The position numbers and the translations under genes were made by a program. The notes beneath the pieces are model-generated. The model was not told the origin of the DNA. It did no database searches and saw only the letters and a program-made list of their open reading frames with translations. A stretch of 36,731 bases of DNA, taken from positions 1 to 36,731 of the forward strand of contig CBIFVZ010000036.1 of the NCBI GenBank assembly GCA_966185765.1. Direction: 5' to 3'. This DNA is from CBIFVZ01 sp966185765 (lineage in GTDB: Bacteria > Pseudomonadota > Gammaproteobacteria > Enterobacterales > Enterobacteriaceae). Shown piece after piece: positions 15,057 through 23,424 of the stretch (the stretch's first letter is position 1; each line of letters starts with the position of its first letter).

Positions 15057-16426
15057 TAGGAAGCCTGACCGCACGCATTTTTGCCATTTTCTGGCTAACG
15101 CTGGCGCTGGTACTAATGCTGGTTTTGATGCTGCCCAAGCTCGACTCTCGTCAGATGACGGAACTTCTGGAGAGCGAGCAGCGTCAGGGCACCATGATTG
15201 AGCAACACGTTGAGGCGGAGCTTGCTAACGATCCGCCTAACGACCTGATGTGGTGGCGCAGACTGTTTCGCGCTATCGATAAATGGGCACCACCCGGGCA
15301 GCGCCTGCTGCTGGTGACCAGCGAGGGGCGAGTTATTGGCGCCCAACGCAATGAAATGCAGATAATTCGTAACTTTATCGGCCAGTCTGATAATGCCGAC
15401 CATCCCCAGAAGAAAAAATACGGCCGCCAGGAACTGGTTGGCCCATTTTCTGTGCATGATGGTGAAGATAATTACCAGCTTTACCTGATTCGTCCGGCCA
15501 GTAACTCCCAGTCCGACTTCATCAACTTGCTGTTTGACCGTCCGCTGTTGTTACTCATTGTGACAATGCTGGTCAGCTCACCGCTGCTGCTATGGCTGGC
15601 ATGGAGTCTGGCAAAACCGGCTCGTAAGTTGAAAAACGCCGCGGATGAAGTCGCTCAGGGCAACCTGCGCCAGCATCCGGAGCTGGAATCCGGGCCTCAG
15701 GAGTTCCATGCCGCAGGCTCCAGCTTTAACCAGATGGTGTCTGCGCTTGAGCGCATGATGACCGGCCAACAACGCCTGCTGTCAGATATCTCACACGAAC
15801 TGCGCACACCGTTAACACGCTTACAGCTTGGCACCGCCCTGCTGCGCCGTCGCAGCGGTGAAAGCAAAGAACTGGAGCGTATTGAGACAGAAGCACTGCG
15901 CCTTGACAGCATGATTAACGACCTGCTGGTCATGTCACGCACTCAGCAGAAAAACGCGCTGGTCAGCGAAACGCTCAAGGCGAATCAGCTGTGGGGTGAA
16001 ATGCTGGATAATGCTGCCTTCGAGGCCGAGCAGAAGGGTAAATCGCTGGAGATTACCTATCCGCCAGGTCCGTGGCTACTGTACGGTAACCGTAACGCGC
16101 TTGAAAGCGCGCTGGAAAATATCGTTCGCAACGCGCTGCGTTACTCGCATACCAAAATCGCCGTTAACTTCGCTGTTGATAATCAGGGCATTACCGTGAC
16201 TGTCGACGACGACGGCCCCGGCGTCAGCGCAGAAGATCGCGAGCAAATCTTCCGCCCGTTCTTTCGCACCGACGAAGCTCGCGACCGTGAATCAGGCGGC
16301 ACGGGCCTCGGACTTGCTATCGTGGATACCGCCGTTCAACAGCACCGAGGCTGGGTCAAAGCCGATGACAGTCCGCTGGGTGGCCTGCGCCTGACGCTCT
16401 GGCTACCGCTCTATCACCGTCCATAA
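15053..16426 (+). CDS. cpxA: Sensor histidine kinase of the Cpx system
   Basis: CpxA senses envelope folding stress and phosphorylates or dephosphorylates CpxR. The 457 residues equal E. coli. Membrane helix 1 covers about 8-28, the periplasmic sensor about 30-160, membrane helix 2 about 164-185, then a HAMP linker. His248 in SDISHELRTPL is the autophosphorylated residue. The ATPase domain has the N box (ENIVRNALRYS), G1 (DDDGPGV), F box and G2 (GGTGLGLAI). It overlaps cpxR by four bases. Downstream it runs directly toward trmL, unlike in K-12. Confidence 0.98.
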   Translation: MIGSLTARIFAIFWLTLALVLMLVLMLPKLDSRQMTELLESEQRQGTMIEQHVEAELANDPPNDLMWWRRLFRAIDKWAPPGQRLLLVTSEGRVIGAQRNEMQIIRNFIGQSDNADHPQKKKYGRQELVGPFSVHDGEDNYQLYLIRPASNSQSDFINLLFDRPLLLLIVTMLVSSPLLLWLAWSLAKPARKLKNAADEVAQGNLRQHPELESGPQEFHAAGSSFNQMVSALERMMTGQQRLLSDISHELRTPLTRLQLGTALLRRRSGESKELERIETEALRLDSMINDLLVMSRTQQKNALVSETLKANQLWGEMLDNAAFEAEQKGKSLEITYPPGPWLLYGNRNALESALENIVRNALRYSHTKIAVNFAVDNQGITVTVDDDGPGVSAEDREQIFRPFFRTDEARDRESGGTGLGLAIVDTAVQQHRGWVKADDSPLGGLRLTLWLPLYHRP

Positions 16427-16433
16427 TGTTTAG

Positions 16434-16459
16434 CCCTTCTCCCCGTCCGGGGGGAAGGG
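16434..16459 (+). terminator. Hairpin between cpxA and trmL
   Basis: CCCTTCTCCCCG (16434-16445) pairs with CGGGGGGAAGGG (16448-16459) with one G-T pair and a very small loop. No T-run follows, so it may attenuate rather than stop cpxRA read-through into trmL. Confidence 0.5.
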
Positions 16460-16513
16460 ATGCCCGCCTTTAGCAAATCTGCTATCCTGCGCCCCGTCCA
16501 GAAGGGGAAGCCA

Positions 16514-16984
16514 ATGCTCAATATCGTGCTGTTTGAACCAGAAATCCCACCCAATACCGGCAACATCATTCGCCTGTGTGCTAATACCGGTTTTCGCCTG
16601 CACATCATCGAACCGATGGGCTTTACCTGGGACGATAAACGCCTGCGTCGTGCCGGGCTGGACTATCACGAATTCACCCGTGTTGTCCGTCATCACGATT
16701 TTGCGGCCTTTGTCACCGCACAGCAGCCTGAGCGGCTATTTGCACTCACCACCAAAGGCACACCTGCGCACAGTGCGGTGAGCTACAGAGAGGGTGATTA
16801 TTTACTTTTTGGCCCGGAAACTCGTGGTCTGCCTGCCAGTATTCTGGATGCCATGCCCGCAGACCAGAAAATACGCATACCAATGGTGCCAGACAGCCGC
16901 AGTATGAATCTATCCAACGCGGTGTCTGTGGTGGTGTATGAGGCCTGGCGTCAGCTGGGATATGCCGGCGCACTGGTACGCTAA
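16514..16984 (+). CDS. trmL: tRNA (cytidine/uridine-34 2'-O)-methyltransferase
   Basis: TrmL uses S-adenosylmethionine to methylate the ribose of the wobble base in the two tRNA-Leu species, aiding codon reading. The 156-residue SPOUT (trefoil-knot) enzyme matches E. coli TrmL (157), with NTGNIIRLCANTG near the N-terminus and the knot motifs FGPETRGLP and IPMVPDSRSMNLSNAVSVV. The start at 16514 has AAGGGGAAG before it and gives the E. coli N-terminus MLNIVL. The ATG at 16460 would overlap the hairpin. It is convergent with cysE. Confidence 0.96.
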   Translation: MLNIVLFEPEIPPNTGNIIRLCANTGFRLHIIEPMGFTWDDKRLRRAGLDYHEFTRVVRHHDFAAFVTAQQPERLFALTTKGTPAHSAVSYREGDYLLFGPETRGLPASILDAMPADQKIRIPMVPDSRSMNLSNAVSVVVYEAWRQLGYAGALVR

Positions 16985-17035
16985 ACAACGTAACCAGTAC
17001 ATGAAGCCAGGCACTGACTCCGTTACCTAAACAAA

Positions 17036-17065
17036 CAGGGCGATGGTAGTAAAACCATCGCCCTG
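17036..17065. terminator. Terminator between trmL and cysE
   Basis: A perfect 12-bp inverted repeat CAGGGCGATGGT/ACCATCGCCCTG has loop AGTAAA. On the minus strand TTTGTTTAGG follows, which favours cysE as the main user, but trmL transcripts also meet it. Confidence 0.85.
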
Positions 17066-17127
17066 AAAGCGAGAAGCGTTAAAGTAAAGGTAAACGCGTT
17101 AGCGCAACACCAGCAGTGTGCGCCGTA

Positions 17128-17946
17128 TTAAATCCCATCGCCGTATTCAAAGCCCTGCATGCCGTTAAAATGTTGGTCCATATCCATCGCTGGCTTATCG
17201 CTTTCTGGCCTGCCAACAATGCGCGCAGGCACGCCAGCCGCAGTGGTATGTGGCGGCACTGGCTGGAGTACTACCGAACCAGCACCAATTTTAGCGCCGC
17301 GCCCCACTTCGATATTGCCGAGAATTTTGGCACCCGCGCCAATCATTACGCCTTCACGAATCTTCGGATGACGATCGCCGCTGGTTTTGCCCGTACCGCC
17401 GAGCGTAACAGACTGGAGAATGGAAACATCGTCCTCTATCACCGCCGTTTCGCCCACCACAATACCAGTAGCGTGGTCGAGCATAATGCCGCGACCAATT
17501 TTCGCCGCAGGATGAATATCGACCTGGAAAGACACTGACACCTGGTTTTGCAGGAAAATAGCCAGCGCACGCCGCCCCTGGTTCCACAGCCAGTGACCAA
17601 TACGATAAGACTGCAGCGCGTGAAACCCTTTGAGGTAAAGCAGCGGCGTGGAATATTTGTCTACCGCCGGATCGCGCGTGCGCACCGCCTGAATATCGTA
17701 GGCCGCAGACGCAATCATCTGCGGATCGGCCGCATACGCCTCCTCCACCATCTCACGAATGGCAATGGCGGGCATAATGGGTGACGCGAGCTTGTTGGCG
17801 AGCATGTAGCTCAGCGCGCTACCGAGGCTCTCATGCTTGAGGAGCGTTGCGTGATAAAAACTGGCTAGCATGGGTTCGCAATCTGCCAGCGCCCGGGCTT
17901 CGGCTTTAATATTATTCCAGACCAGTTCGACTTCTTCACACAACAT
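17128..17946 (-). CDS. cysE: Serine O-acetyltransferase
   Basis: CysE makes O-acetylserine from serine and acetyl-CoA, the first step of cysteine synthesis, and cysteine inhibits it. The 272-residue product (E. coli 273) has the N-terminal helical domain and a C-terminal left-handed beta helix of hexapeptide repeats. Catalytic Asp143 and His158 (DIHPAAKIGRG, LDHATG) and His193 sit at the E. coli positions. The protein ends in Ile (EYGDGI), the residue that inserts into CysK in the cysteine synthase complex. It is the last gene of the run yibN-grxC-secB-gpsA-cysE. Confidence 0.97.
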   Translation of the reverse strand: MLCEEVELVWNNIKAEARALADCEPMLASFYHATLLKHESLGSALSYMLANKLASPIMPAIAIREMVEEAYAADPQMIASAAYDIQAVRTRDPAVDKYSTPLLYLKGFHALQSYRIGHWLWNQGRRALAIFLQNQVSVSFQVDIHPAAKIGRGIMLDHATGIVVGETAVIEDDVSILQSVTLGGTGKTSGDRHPKIREGVMIGAGAKILGNIEVGRGAKIGAGSVVLQPVPPHTTAAGVPARIVGRPESDKPAMDMDQHFNGMQGFEYGDGI

Positions 17947-17969
17947 TGCTCTCTCCCAGAAAATAACGA

Positions 17970-17999
17970 GCCCGGCAATCTGTAAGCAAATTGCCGGGC
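17970..17999 (-). repeat. Hairpin between gpsA and cysE
   Basis: A perfect 10-bp inverted repeat GCCCGGCAAT/ATTGCCGGGC (17970-17979 and 17990-17999) with a 10-base loop fills the 79-bp gap. With no T-run it probably sets relative mRNA levels or stability within the operon. Confidence 0.65.
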
Positions 18000-18025
18000 C
18001 GCTGCGGTGATGATTGTTTATTCCG

Positions 18026-19039
18026 TCAGTGGCTTTCGTCTTTGCGCGTACGTCCTAACAAGGTCAATGCTGCCTCGCGCGCATTTTTTCCGCAATACAA
18101 TACCTGATAAATTTCCTCAGTTATTGGCATTTCTACACAAAAACGTGCGGCAAGTTCACGCACTTCTTTGGTATTGCGATAACCCTCAACCACCTGACCA
18201 ATCTTTTCCTGGGCACTGGTTACATCCATCCCCTGTCCCAGCATCATGCCAAAACGGCGGTTACGCGACTGGTTGTCGGTACAGGTCAGTACCAGATCAC
18301 CTAACCCCGCCATGCCCATGAATGTGGCAGGATCGGCACCAAGTGCACTGCCAAGCCGCGTCATCTCCGCAAGACCGCGCGTTATCAGCGCCGTGCGTGC
18401 GTTGGCACCAAAGCCAATGCCATCCGACATGCCCGCACCAATGGCGATTACGTTTTTCACCGCGCCGCCAAGCTGCACACCAGTGAAGTCGTGGTTACGA
18501 TACACACGAAAGCTTTTGCCACAGTGCAACAACTGCTGCAAATCCTGGGCAAAGGCATCATCAGTGGCCGCAACGGCAATCGCGGTGGGCATACCCGCCG
18601 CCAGCTCTTTGGCAAACGTCGGCCCGGAAATCACCGCCAGCGGGATACTCTCACCCAGCACTTCACGCGCCACATCCTGCAAAAGACGCCCTGTTTCCGC
18701 CTCAAGGCCCTTTGTCGCCCAGACAAGGCGCGCATCCGGGCGCATCAGTGGCTTAATCTGACTCAGTACGTCACCAAATACATGGCTTGGCACCACAACC
18801 AGAATATCGCGGCTTGCGCTCAGTGCATCGGCAAGCGAGCTTTCAAGGTGCAGCGTGTCAGGGAAAGGAACGTCAGGAAGGAAAGCGGCGTTACATCTGT
18901 CGTGCTGTAGTAAAGCAATGTGCTTCGGATCATGTCCCCACAGGACAACCTCGTGACCATTTCTCGCCAGAGTGATGGCAAGAGCGGTGCCGTAAGAGCC
19001 GGCACCGATCACTGTCATTGACGCATTAAAGGCGCTCAT
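18026..19039 (-). CDS. gpsA: Glycerol-3-phosphate dehydrogenase [NAD(P)+]
   Basis: GpsA reduces dihydroxyacetone phosphate to sn-glycerol 3-phosphate, the backbone for phospholipids, in the cytoplasm. The 337-residue product (E. coli 339) opens with the Rossmann motif GAGSYGTALA and keeps VISGPTFAKELA, the Lys-bearing GGAVKNVIAIGAG and NARTALITRGLAEM. The start overlaps the secB stop by one base (TGATG), so translation is likely coupled. The last few residues are shorter than in K-12. Confidence 0.97.
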   Translation of the reverse strand: MSAFNASMTVIGAGSYGTALAITLARNGHEVVLWGHDPKHIALLQHDRCNAAFLPDVPFPDTLHLESSLADALSASRDILVVVPSHVFGDVLSQIKPLMRPDARLVWATKGLEAETGRLLQDVAREVLGESIPLAVISGPTFAKELAAGMPTAIAVAATDDAFAQDLQQLLHCGKSFRVYRNHDFTGVQLGGAVKNVIAIGAGMSDGIGFGANARTALITRGLAEMTRLGSALGADPATFMGMAGLGDLVLTCTDNQSRNRRFGMMLGQGMDVTSAQEKIGQVVEGYRNTKEVRELAARFCVEMPITEEIYQVLYCGKNAREAALTLLGRTRKDESH

Positions 19040-19509
19040 CAGGCATCCTGATGCGGCTGCTCACCTTCAGCGCCCGCCTGCTGCTGTAAATAATTCATAA
19101 ACAGCGCATCAAAGTTTACCGGCGCCAGGTTCAGCTGCGGGAAAGTACCGCGTGATACCAGGCTCGTAATGCATTCGCGAGCGTACGGGAACAGAATATT
19201 CGGGCAGTATGCACCCAGGCAATGAGCCAGCTGCGGACCTTCGATACCGTCGATGCTGAAGATACCTGCCTGCTGCGCTTCACACAGGAATGCGGTTTCG
19301 TCATTCAGGCTCGCCGTTACGGTTACACGCAGCACAACTTCGTAAACACCGTCTGCCAACTGGCTTGACGCCGTATCCAGGTCCAGTTTTACTTCCGGCT
19401 GCCATTCTTTCTGGAAAACCTGCGGTGCGTTTGGCGCTTCAAAAGAAACGTCTTTGGTATAAACGCGCTGGATCTGGAAAGCCATTTCGGTGTTGTTTTG
19501 TTCAGACAT
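19039..19509 (-). CDS. secB: Protein-export chaperone SecB
   Basis: SecB is a cytoplasmic tetrameric chaperone that holds precursor proteins unfolded and passes them to SecA. The 156-residue product (E. coli 155) starts MSEQNNTEMAFQIQRVY and keeps the core CLGAYCPNILFPYARE and the C-terminal helix FMNYLQQQAG. The start at 19509 is fixed by similarity, and GAGGG lies about nine bases upstream. The last residues (EGEQPHQDA) vary from E. coli. gpsA follows with an overlapping stop and start. Confidence 0.97.
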   Translation of the reverse strand: MSEQNNTEMAFQIQRVYTKDVSFEAPNAPQVFQKEWQPEVKLDLDTASSQLADGVYEVVLRVTVTASLNDETAFLCEAQQAGIFSIDGIEGPQLAHCLGAYCPNILFPYARECITSLVSRGTFPQLNLAPVNFDALFMNYLQQQAGAEGEQPHQDA

Positions 19510-19616
19510 TAAAGAAACCCTCAAAAAATGATGTTTTAAATTCCATTCAACAACGGGTCCGGCGGTATTATCTGCCCCCGTATTCCCGGTTATTCATTGA
19601 CTGACTTTTGCTGTAC

Positions 19617-19642
19617 GTTTGCCCACAAAGCGGCGGGCAAAC
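19617..19642 (-). repeat. Hairpin between grxC and secB
   Basis: An 8-bp inverted repeat GTTTGCCC/GGGCAAAC (19617-19624 and 19635-19642) lies six bases after the grxC stop. It has no T-run and may be an intra-operon attenuator or stabiliser. secB could also have a promoter in the remaining 100 bp. Confidence 0.5.
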
Positions 19643-19647
19643 CCGCA

Positions 19648-19899
19648 TCAGGCCAGCAGGGGGTCCAACCCACCCTTTGCATCCAGTGCATACAAATCGT
19701 CGCAGCCACCAATATGCTGTGCGTCGATAAAAATCTGCGGCACCGTCGTACGGCCGCTGCGCTTTATCATTTCTTCGCGCTTTGACGCATCGCCATCAAT
19801 CGGCAGTTCTTCAAACGCCACGCCTTTGCTCTCAAGCAACGCCTTTGCACGGTGGCAATAAGGGCAGGTGACTTTGGTATAAATTTCGATATTGGCCAT
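19648..19899 (-). CDS. grxC: Glutaredoxin 3
   Basis: GrxC is a small cytoplasmic thiol-disulfide oxidoreductase that uses glutathione to reduce protein disulfides and mixed disulfides. The 83 residues match E. coli in length. The dithiol active site CPYC lies at 12-15, and the glutathione-binding TVPQIFIDAQHIGGCDD is conserved. The start has GGAGCG upstream. It lies 17 bp after yibN and upstream of secB in one same-strand run. Confidence 0.97.
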   Translation of the reverse strand: MANIEIYTKVTCPYCHRAKALLESKGVAFEELPIDGDASKREEMIKRSGRTTVPQIFIDAQHIGGCDDLYALDAKGGLDPLLA

Positions 19900-19916
19900 A
19901 GGTCGCTCCAGTGCGT

Positions 19917-20348
19917 TTATTTCCCGCGTACCAGCGGTAGGTTCTCGCCACTCCAGCCAGCCACGCCTTCTTTCATCACGAAGACCTGCTCAAAACCGGC
20001 TTTATAGAGATGGTTGCCTGACTCCTGCGCCGACATCCCATTTGCATCAACAACAATAATGGGTTTGTTTTTGTGTTTTTCCAACTCCCCAAAATTGCTG
20101 TTTTTGATATCGGCTGGTAACAGGTTCTGCGCGCCAGAAATGTGTCCTTTGCGATACTCATCACGCTGGCGCACATCCACCACTATAGCGTCTTCTTTGT
20201 TGATAAGACGCGTAGCTTCACCTCGGCTAATAACCTTCACTTTGGAGGTCATGCCTTTAAACGTGGTATAGATAACGGCCACCAGAAGCGCAACCCACGC
20301 GATACTCAGTATCGGATGGCGGCCAACGAATTGCATAATCTCTTGCAT
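19917..20348 (-). CDS. yibN: Membrane-anchored rhodanese-like protein without active-site Cys
   Basis: The 143-residue product matches E. coli YibN. One N-terminal membrane helix (about 13-32) is followed by a rhodanese-fold domain with EDAIVVDVRQRDEYRKGHI and the closing KEGVAGWSGENLP. The loop that carries the catalytic Cys in true rhodaneses reads VVDANGMSAQES, with no Cys at all. E. coli, as remembered, has one Cys nearby. Sulfur transfer by the usual mechanism is therefore unlikely. The start at 20348 follows E. coli, though the ribosome binding site GGGAG is rather far upstream. Confidence 0.9.
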   Translation of the reverse strand: MQEIMQFVGRHPILSIAWVALLVAVIYTTFKGMTSKVKVISRGEATRLINKEDAIVVDVRQRDEYRKGHISGAQNLLPADIKNSNFGELEKHKNKPIIVVDANGMSAQESGNHLYKAGFEQVFVMKEGVAGWSGENLPLVRGK

Positions 20349-20595
20349 GGGGGGTAACAACTCCCGACAAATATAAAGATGAAAACCAGTGCAGAGTATA
20401 CCTGCGCGCTGTGTCAATTACAGCCAGTGAACCGCAGTGAATGCATTTTCTGCGTACTGTTACGAAAAAATATTGAAATCACTGCTGTAATCTGACGATT
20501 CCAGGCGCTTCTTTGATCTCCAGAGGCTATCCATCCAAACGCTGTGTAGTAAAATTACGCAAAATTTTTATCTTTTATGCATGAGGTTATTTGCA

Positions 20596-22143
20596 ATGTC
20601 GGTTTCTAAAAAACCCATGGTACTGGTGATTCTGGATGGTTATGGCTATCGCGAAGACCAGCAGGATAACGCTATTTCCAGCGCACGCACGCCAGTGATG
20701 GACGCGCTGTGGAGCAAACGCCCGCACACGCTGGTTGACGCTTCCGGGCTGGAAGTGGGTCTGCCGGACCGCCAGATGGGTAACTCTGAAGTTGGCCACG
20801 TAAACCTGGGTGCAGGCCGTATCGTCTATCAGGATCTCACGCGCCTGGATGTGGAAATCAAAGAAGGCACCTTCTTTGAAAATGCGGCCCTGACCGCAGC
20901 GGTAGACCATGCAACTGCCGCAGGTAAAGCGGTACATATCATGGGTCTGATGTCGCCAGGGGGCGTACATAGCCATGAGGATCACATCCTGGCAATGGTC
21001 GACATGGCCGCCAAACGCGGCGCAGATAAAATTTATCTGCATGCGTTTCTTGATGGTCGTGACACGCCGCCACGTAGCGCCGAAGCTACGCTTAAGCGTT
21101 TTGAAGATAAATTCGCAAGCCTTGGCAAGGGCCGTATCGCATCAATCATTGGCCGCTACTACGCAATGGACCGCGATAACCGTTGGGACCGCGTAGAACT
21201 GGCTTATGATCTGATGACGCAGGCCGCAGGTGAGTTCCAGGCTGACAGCGCCGTTGCAGGTCTGCAGGCAGCCTATGCCCGCGATGAAAACGACGAATTC
21301 GTCAAACCGACCGTGATTCGTGCCGCTGGTGACGACAGTGCGGCAATGGAAGACGGCGACGCGCTGATTTTCATGAATTTCCGTGCTGACCGCGCGCGCC
21401 AGATCACTCGCGCTTTTGTAAACACCGACTTTGACGGCTTCAGCCGCAAAAAAGTGGTGAAATTCTGCGATTTTGTCATGCTGACCGAATATGCCGCTGA
21501 TATCAAAACCGCCTGCGCTTACCCGCCGAGTGCGCTTTTGAATACCTTTGGCGAATGGATGGCTAAACAAGGTAAGCGTCAGCTGCGCATTTCTGAAACC
21601 GAAAAATACGCTCACGTTACGTTCTTCTTTAACGGTGGCGTAGAAGAGCCATTTGCTGGCGAAGACCGTATTCTGATTCAGTCCCCACAGGTAGCGACCT
21701 ACGATCTGCAGCCAGAAATGAGTTCAGAAGAACTGACCAGTAAACTGGTTGCCGCCATCGGTAGCGGCAAGTATGACGCCATCATTTGTAACTACCCAAA
21801 CGGTGATATGGTGGGCCACACTGGCGTATTTGACGCTGCCGTGCAGGCTGTAGAAGCACTTGACCGCTGCATCGATCAGGTTGCTCACGCTGTAGAAGCT
21901 GCTGGTGGCCAGCTGCTTATCACCGCTGACCACGGTAATGCTGAGCAGATGCGCGACCCTTCAACCGGGCAGGCACACACGGCACATACCAACCTGCCAG
22001 TACCGCTTATCTATGTTGGTGAAAAAACCGTCAAAGCGGTCGACGGCGGCAAGCTGTCGGACATCGCACCGACAATGCTAAGCCTGATGGGTATGGAAAT
22101 CCCGAAAGAGATGACTGGTAAGCCGCTGTTCATCGTGGAATAA
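20596..22143 (+). CDS. gpmM: Phosphoglycerate mutase, cofactor-independent
   Basis: GpmM (GpmI) interconverts 3- and 2-phosphoglycerate through a phosphoserine and two Mn2+ ions. The 515-residue product (E. coli 514) has the metal-binding Asp in VILDGYGYRE, the phosphorylated Ser64 in MGNSEVGH, and metal ligands in ICNYPNGDMVGHTG and TADHGNAEQM. The start at 20596 matches E. coli. The in-frame ATG five codons upstream contributes the GAGG of the ribosome binding site. A -10-like TAAAAT lies at 20550-20555. envC follows after nine bases. Confidence 0.97.
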   Translation: MSVSKKPMVLVILDGYGYREDQQDNAISSARTPVMDALWSKRPHTLVDASGLEVGLPDRQMGNSEVGHVNLGAGRIVYQDLTRLDVEIKEGTFFENAALTAAVDHATAAGKAVHIMGLMSPGGVHSHEDHILAMVDMAAKRGADKIYLHAFLDGRDTPPRSAEATLKRFEDKFASLGKGRIASIIGRYYAMDRDNRWDRVELAYDLMTQAAGEFQADSAVAGLQAAYARDENDEFVKPTVIRAAGDDSAAMEDGDALIFMNFRADRARQITRAFVNTDFDGFSRKKVVKFCDFVMLTEYAADIKTACAYPPSALLNTFGEWMAKQGKRQLRISETEKYAHVTFFFNGGVEEPFAGEDRILIQSPQVATYDLQPEMSSEELTSKLVAAIGSGKYDAIICNYPNGDMVGHTGVFDAAVQAVEALDRCIDQVAHAVEAAGGQLLITADHGNAEQMRDPSTGQAHTAHTNLPVPLIYVGEKTVKAVDGGKLSDIAPTMLSLMGMEIPKEMTGKPLFIVE

Positions 22144-22152
22144 TCCCTCCCC

Positions 22153-23421
22153 ATGAGGGGAAAGGCGATCGCTTTATTAACATGGGAGAGAACTCTCCGA
22201 CCCATGATCTACGCCAGCGCACTCAGCGCTGGCGTTTTGCTATGTCCGTTAGTTACTCACGCGGACGAACGCACTCAGCTTAAAAACCTCCAGCAGGACA
22301 TCGCCACGAAAGAACGCGCCGTGCGCCAACAGCAGCAACAGCGCGCCTCGCTCCTTGAGCAGCTACAAGCCCAGGAAAAGGCGATTGCCACCGCCGCACG
22401 CAAGCTGCGGGAAACACAAAATACGCTTGAGCAGCTCAATCGCCAGATTAGCGAAATGAATGCCTCCGTTGCCCGTCTTGAAAAACAGCGAGCAGCGCAG
22501 GAGCGCAACCTGGCAGCCCAGCTTGATGCTGCGTTTCGCCAGGGACCGCATTCTGGTATTGAATTACTGCTCAGCAATGAGCAGAGCCAGCGCGGCCAGC
22601 GATTACAGGCCTATTTCGGCTACCTGAACCAGGCCCGCCAGGAAACCATTGCGCAGTTGCAGCAAACGCGCGCAGAAGTCACTGAACAACGTGCCGCTCT
22701 TGAAGAAAAACAGTCACAACAGCAGACACTGCTCTACAGCCAGCGTGCCCAGCAGGCAAAGCTTGAAGAAGCCCGCAACGAACGTAAAAAAACCCTGAGT
22801 CGCCTTGAGTCCTCCATCCAGAAAGGCCAGCAACAGCTCAGCGAATTACGTCGCAACGAATCCCGCCTGCGCGACAGCATCTCCCGCGCCGAAGCCGCAG
22901 CCAAAGCACGCGCCGAGCGAGAGGCAAAAGAAGCCCAGCAGGTGCGTGACCGTCAGCAGGAAGCGACCCGTAAAGGGACCACCTATAAGCCGACACAAAG
23001 CGAACAATCGCTAATAGCCCGCACCGGCGGCCTGGGTGCACCACGCGGTCAGGCACGGTGGCCGGTCAGGGGATCGTTGCTGCACCGCTACGGCGAACAA
23101 TTACAAGGTGAGCTACGCTGGAAGGGCATCGTTATCGGTGCGTCTGAAGGCACCGAAGTGCGAGCGATTGCCGATGGGCGCGTGATCCTTGCTGACTGGT
23201 TACAGGGCTATGGCCTGGTGGTGGTAGTGGAACACGGCAAAGGCGATATGAGTCTGTATGGCTATAATCAAAGCGCGCTGGTTAACGTAGGCGCACAAGT
23301 TCGTGCAGGTCAGCCCGTCGCACTGGTGGGCAGCAGCGGCGGTCAGGGCAGACCGTCACTTTATTTTGAAATCCGACGCCAGGGTCAGGCTGTAAATCCA
23401 CTGCCGTGGTTAGGAAGATAA
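22153..23421 (+). CDS. envC: Murein hydrolase activator EnvC
   Basis: EnvC works at the division site in the periplasm, where FtsEX controls it so that it activates amidases AmiA and AmiB for daughter-cell separation. The 422-residue product (E. coli 419) has a signal peptide cleaved near THA/DER, a long Gln/Arg/Glu-rich coiled coil (about 38-280), and a C-terminal LytM/M23 domain. That domain lacks most zinc ligands (SLYFE where active enzymes have HLHFE), as expected of an activator. The start is uncertain: 22153 gives a charged N-terminus but has a poor ribosome site, and the next ATG is at 22204. Confidence 0.95.
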   Translation: MRGKAIALLTWERTLRPMIYASALSAGVLLCPLVTHADERTQLKNLQQDIATKERAVRQQQQQRASLLEQLQAQEKAIATAARKLRETQNTLEQLNRQISEMNASVARLEKQRAAQERNLAAQLDAAFRQGPHSGIELLLSNEQSQRGQRLQAYFGYLNQARQETIAQLQQTRAEVTEQRAALEEKQSQQQTLLYSQRAQQAKLEEARNERKKTLSRLESSIQKGQQQLSELRRNESRLRDSISRAEAAAKARAEREAKEAQQVRDRQQEATRKGTTYKPTQSEQSLIARTGGLGAPRGQARWPVRGSLLHRYGEQLQGELRWKGIVIGASEGTEVRAIADGRVILADWLQGYGLVVVVEHGKGDMSLYGYNQSALVNVGAQVRAGQPVALVGSSGGQGRPSLYFEIRRQGQAVNPLPWLGR

Positions 23422-23424
23422 GTT

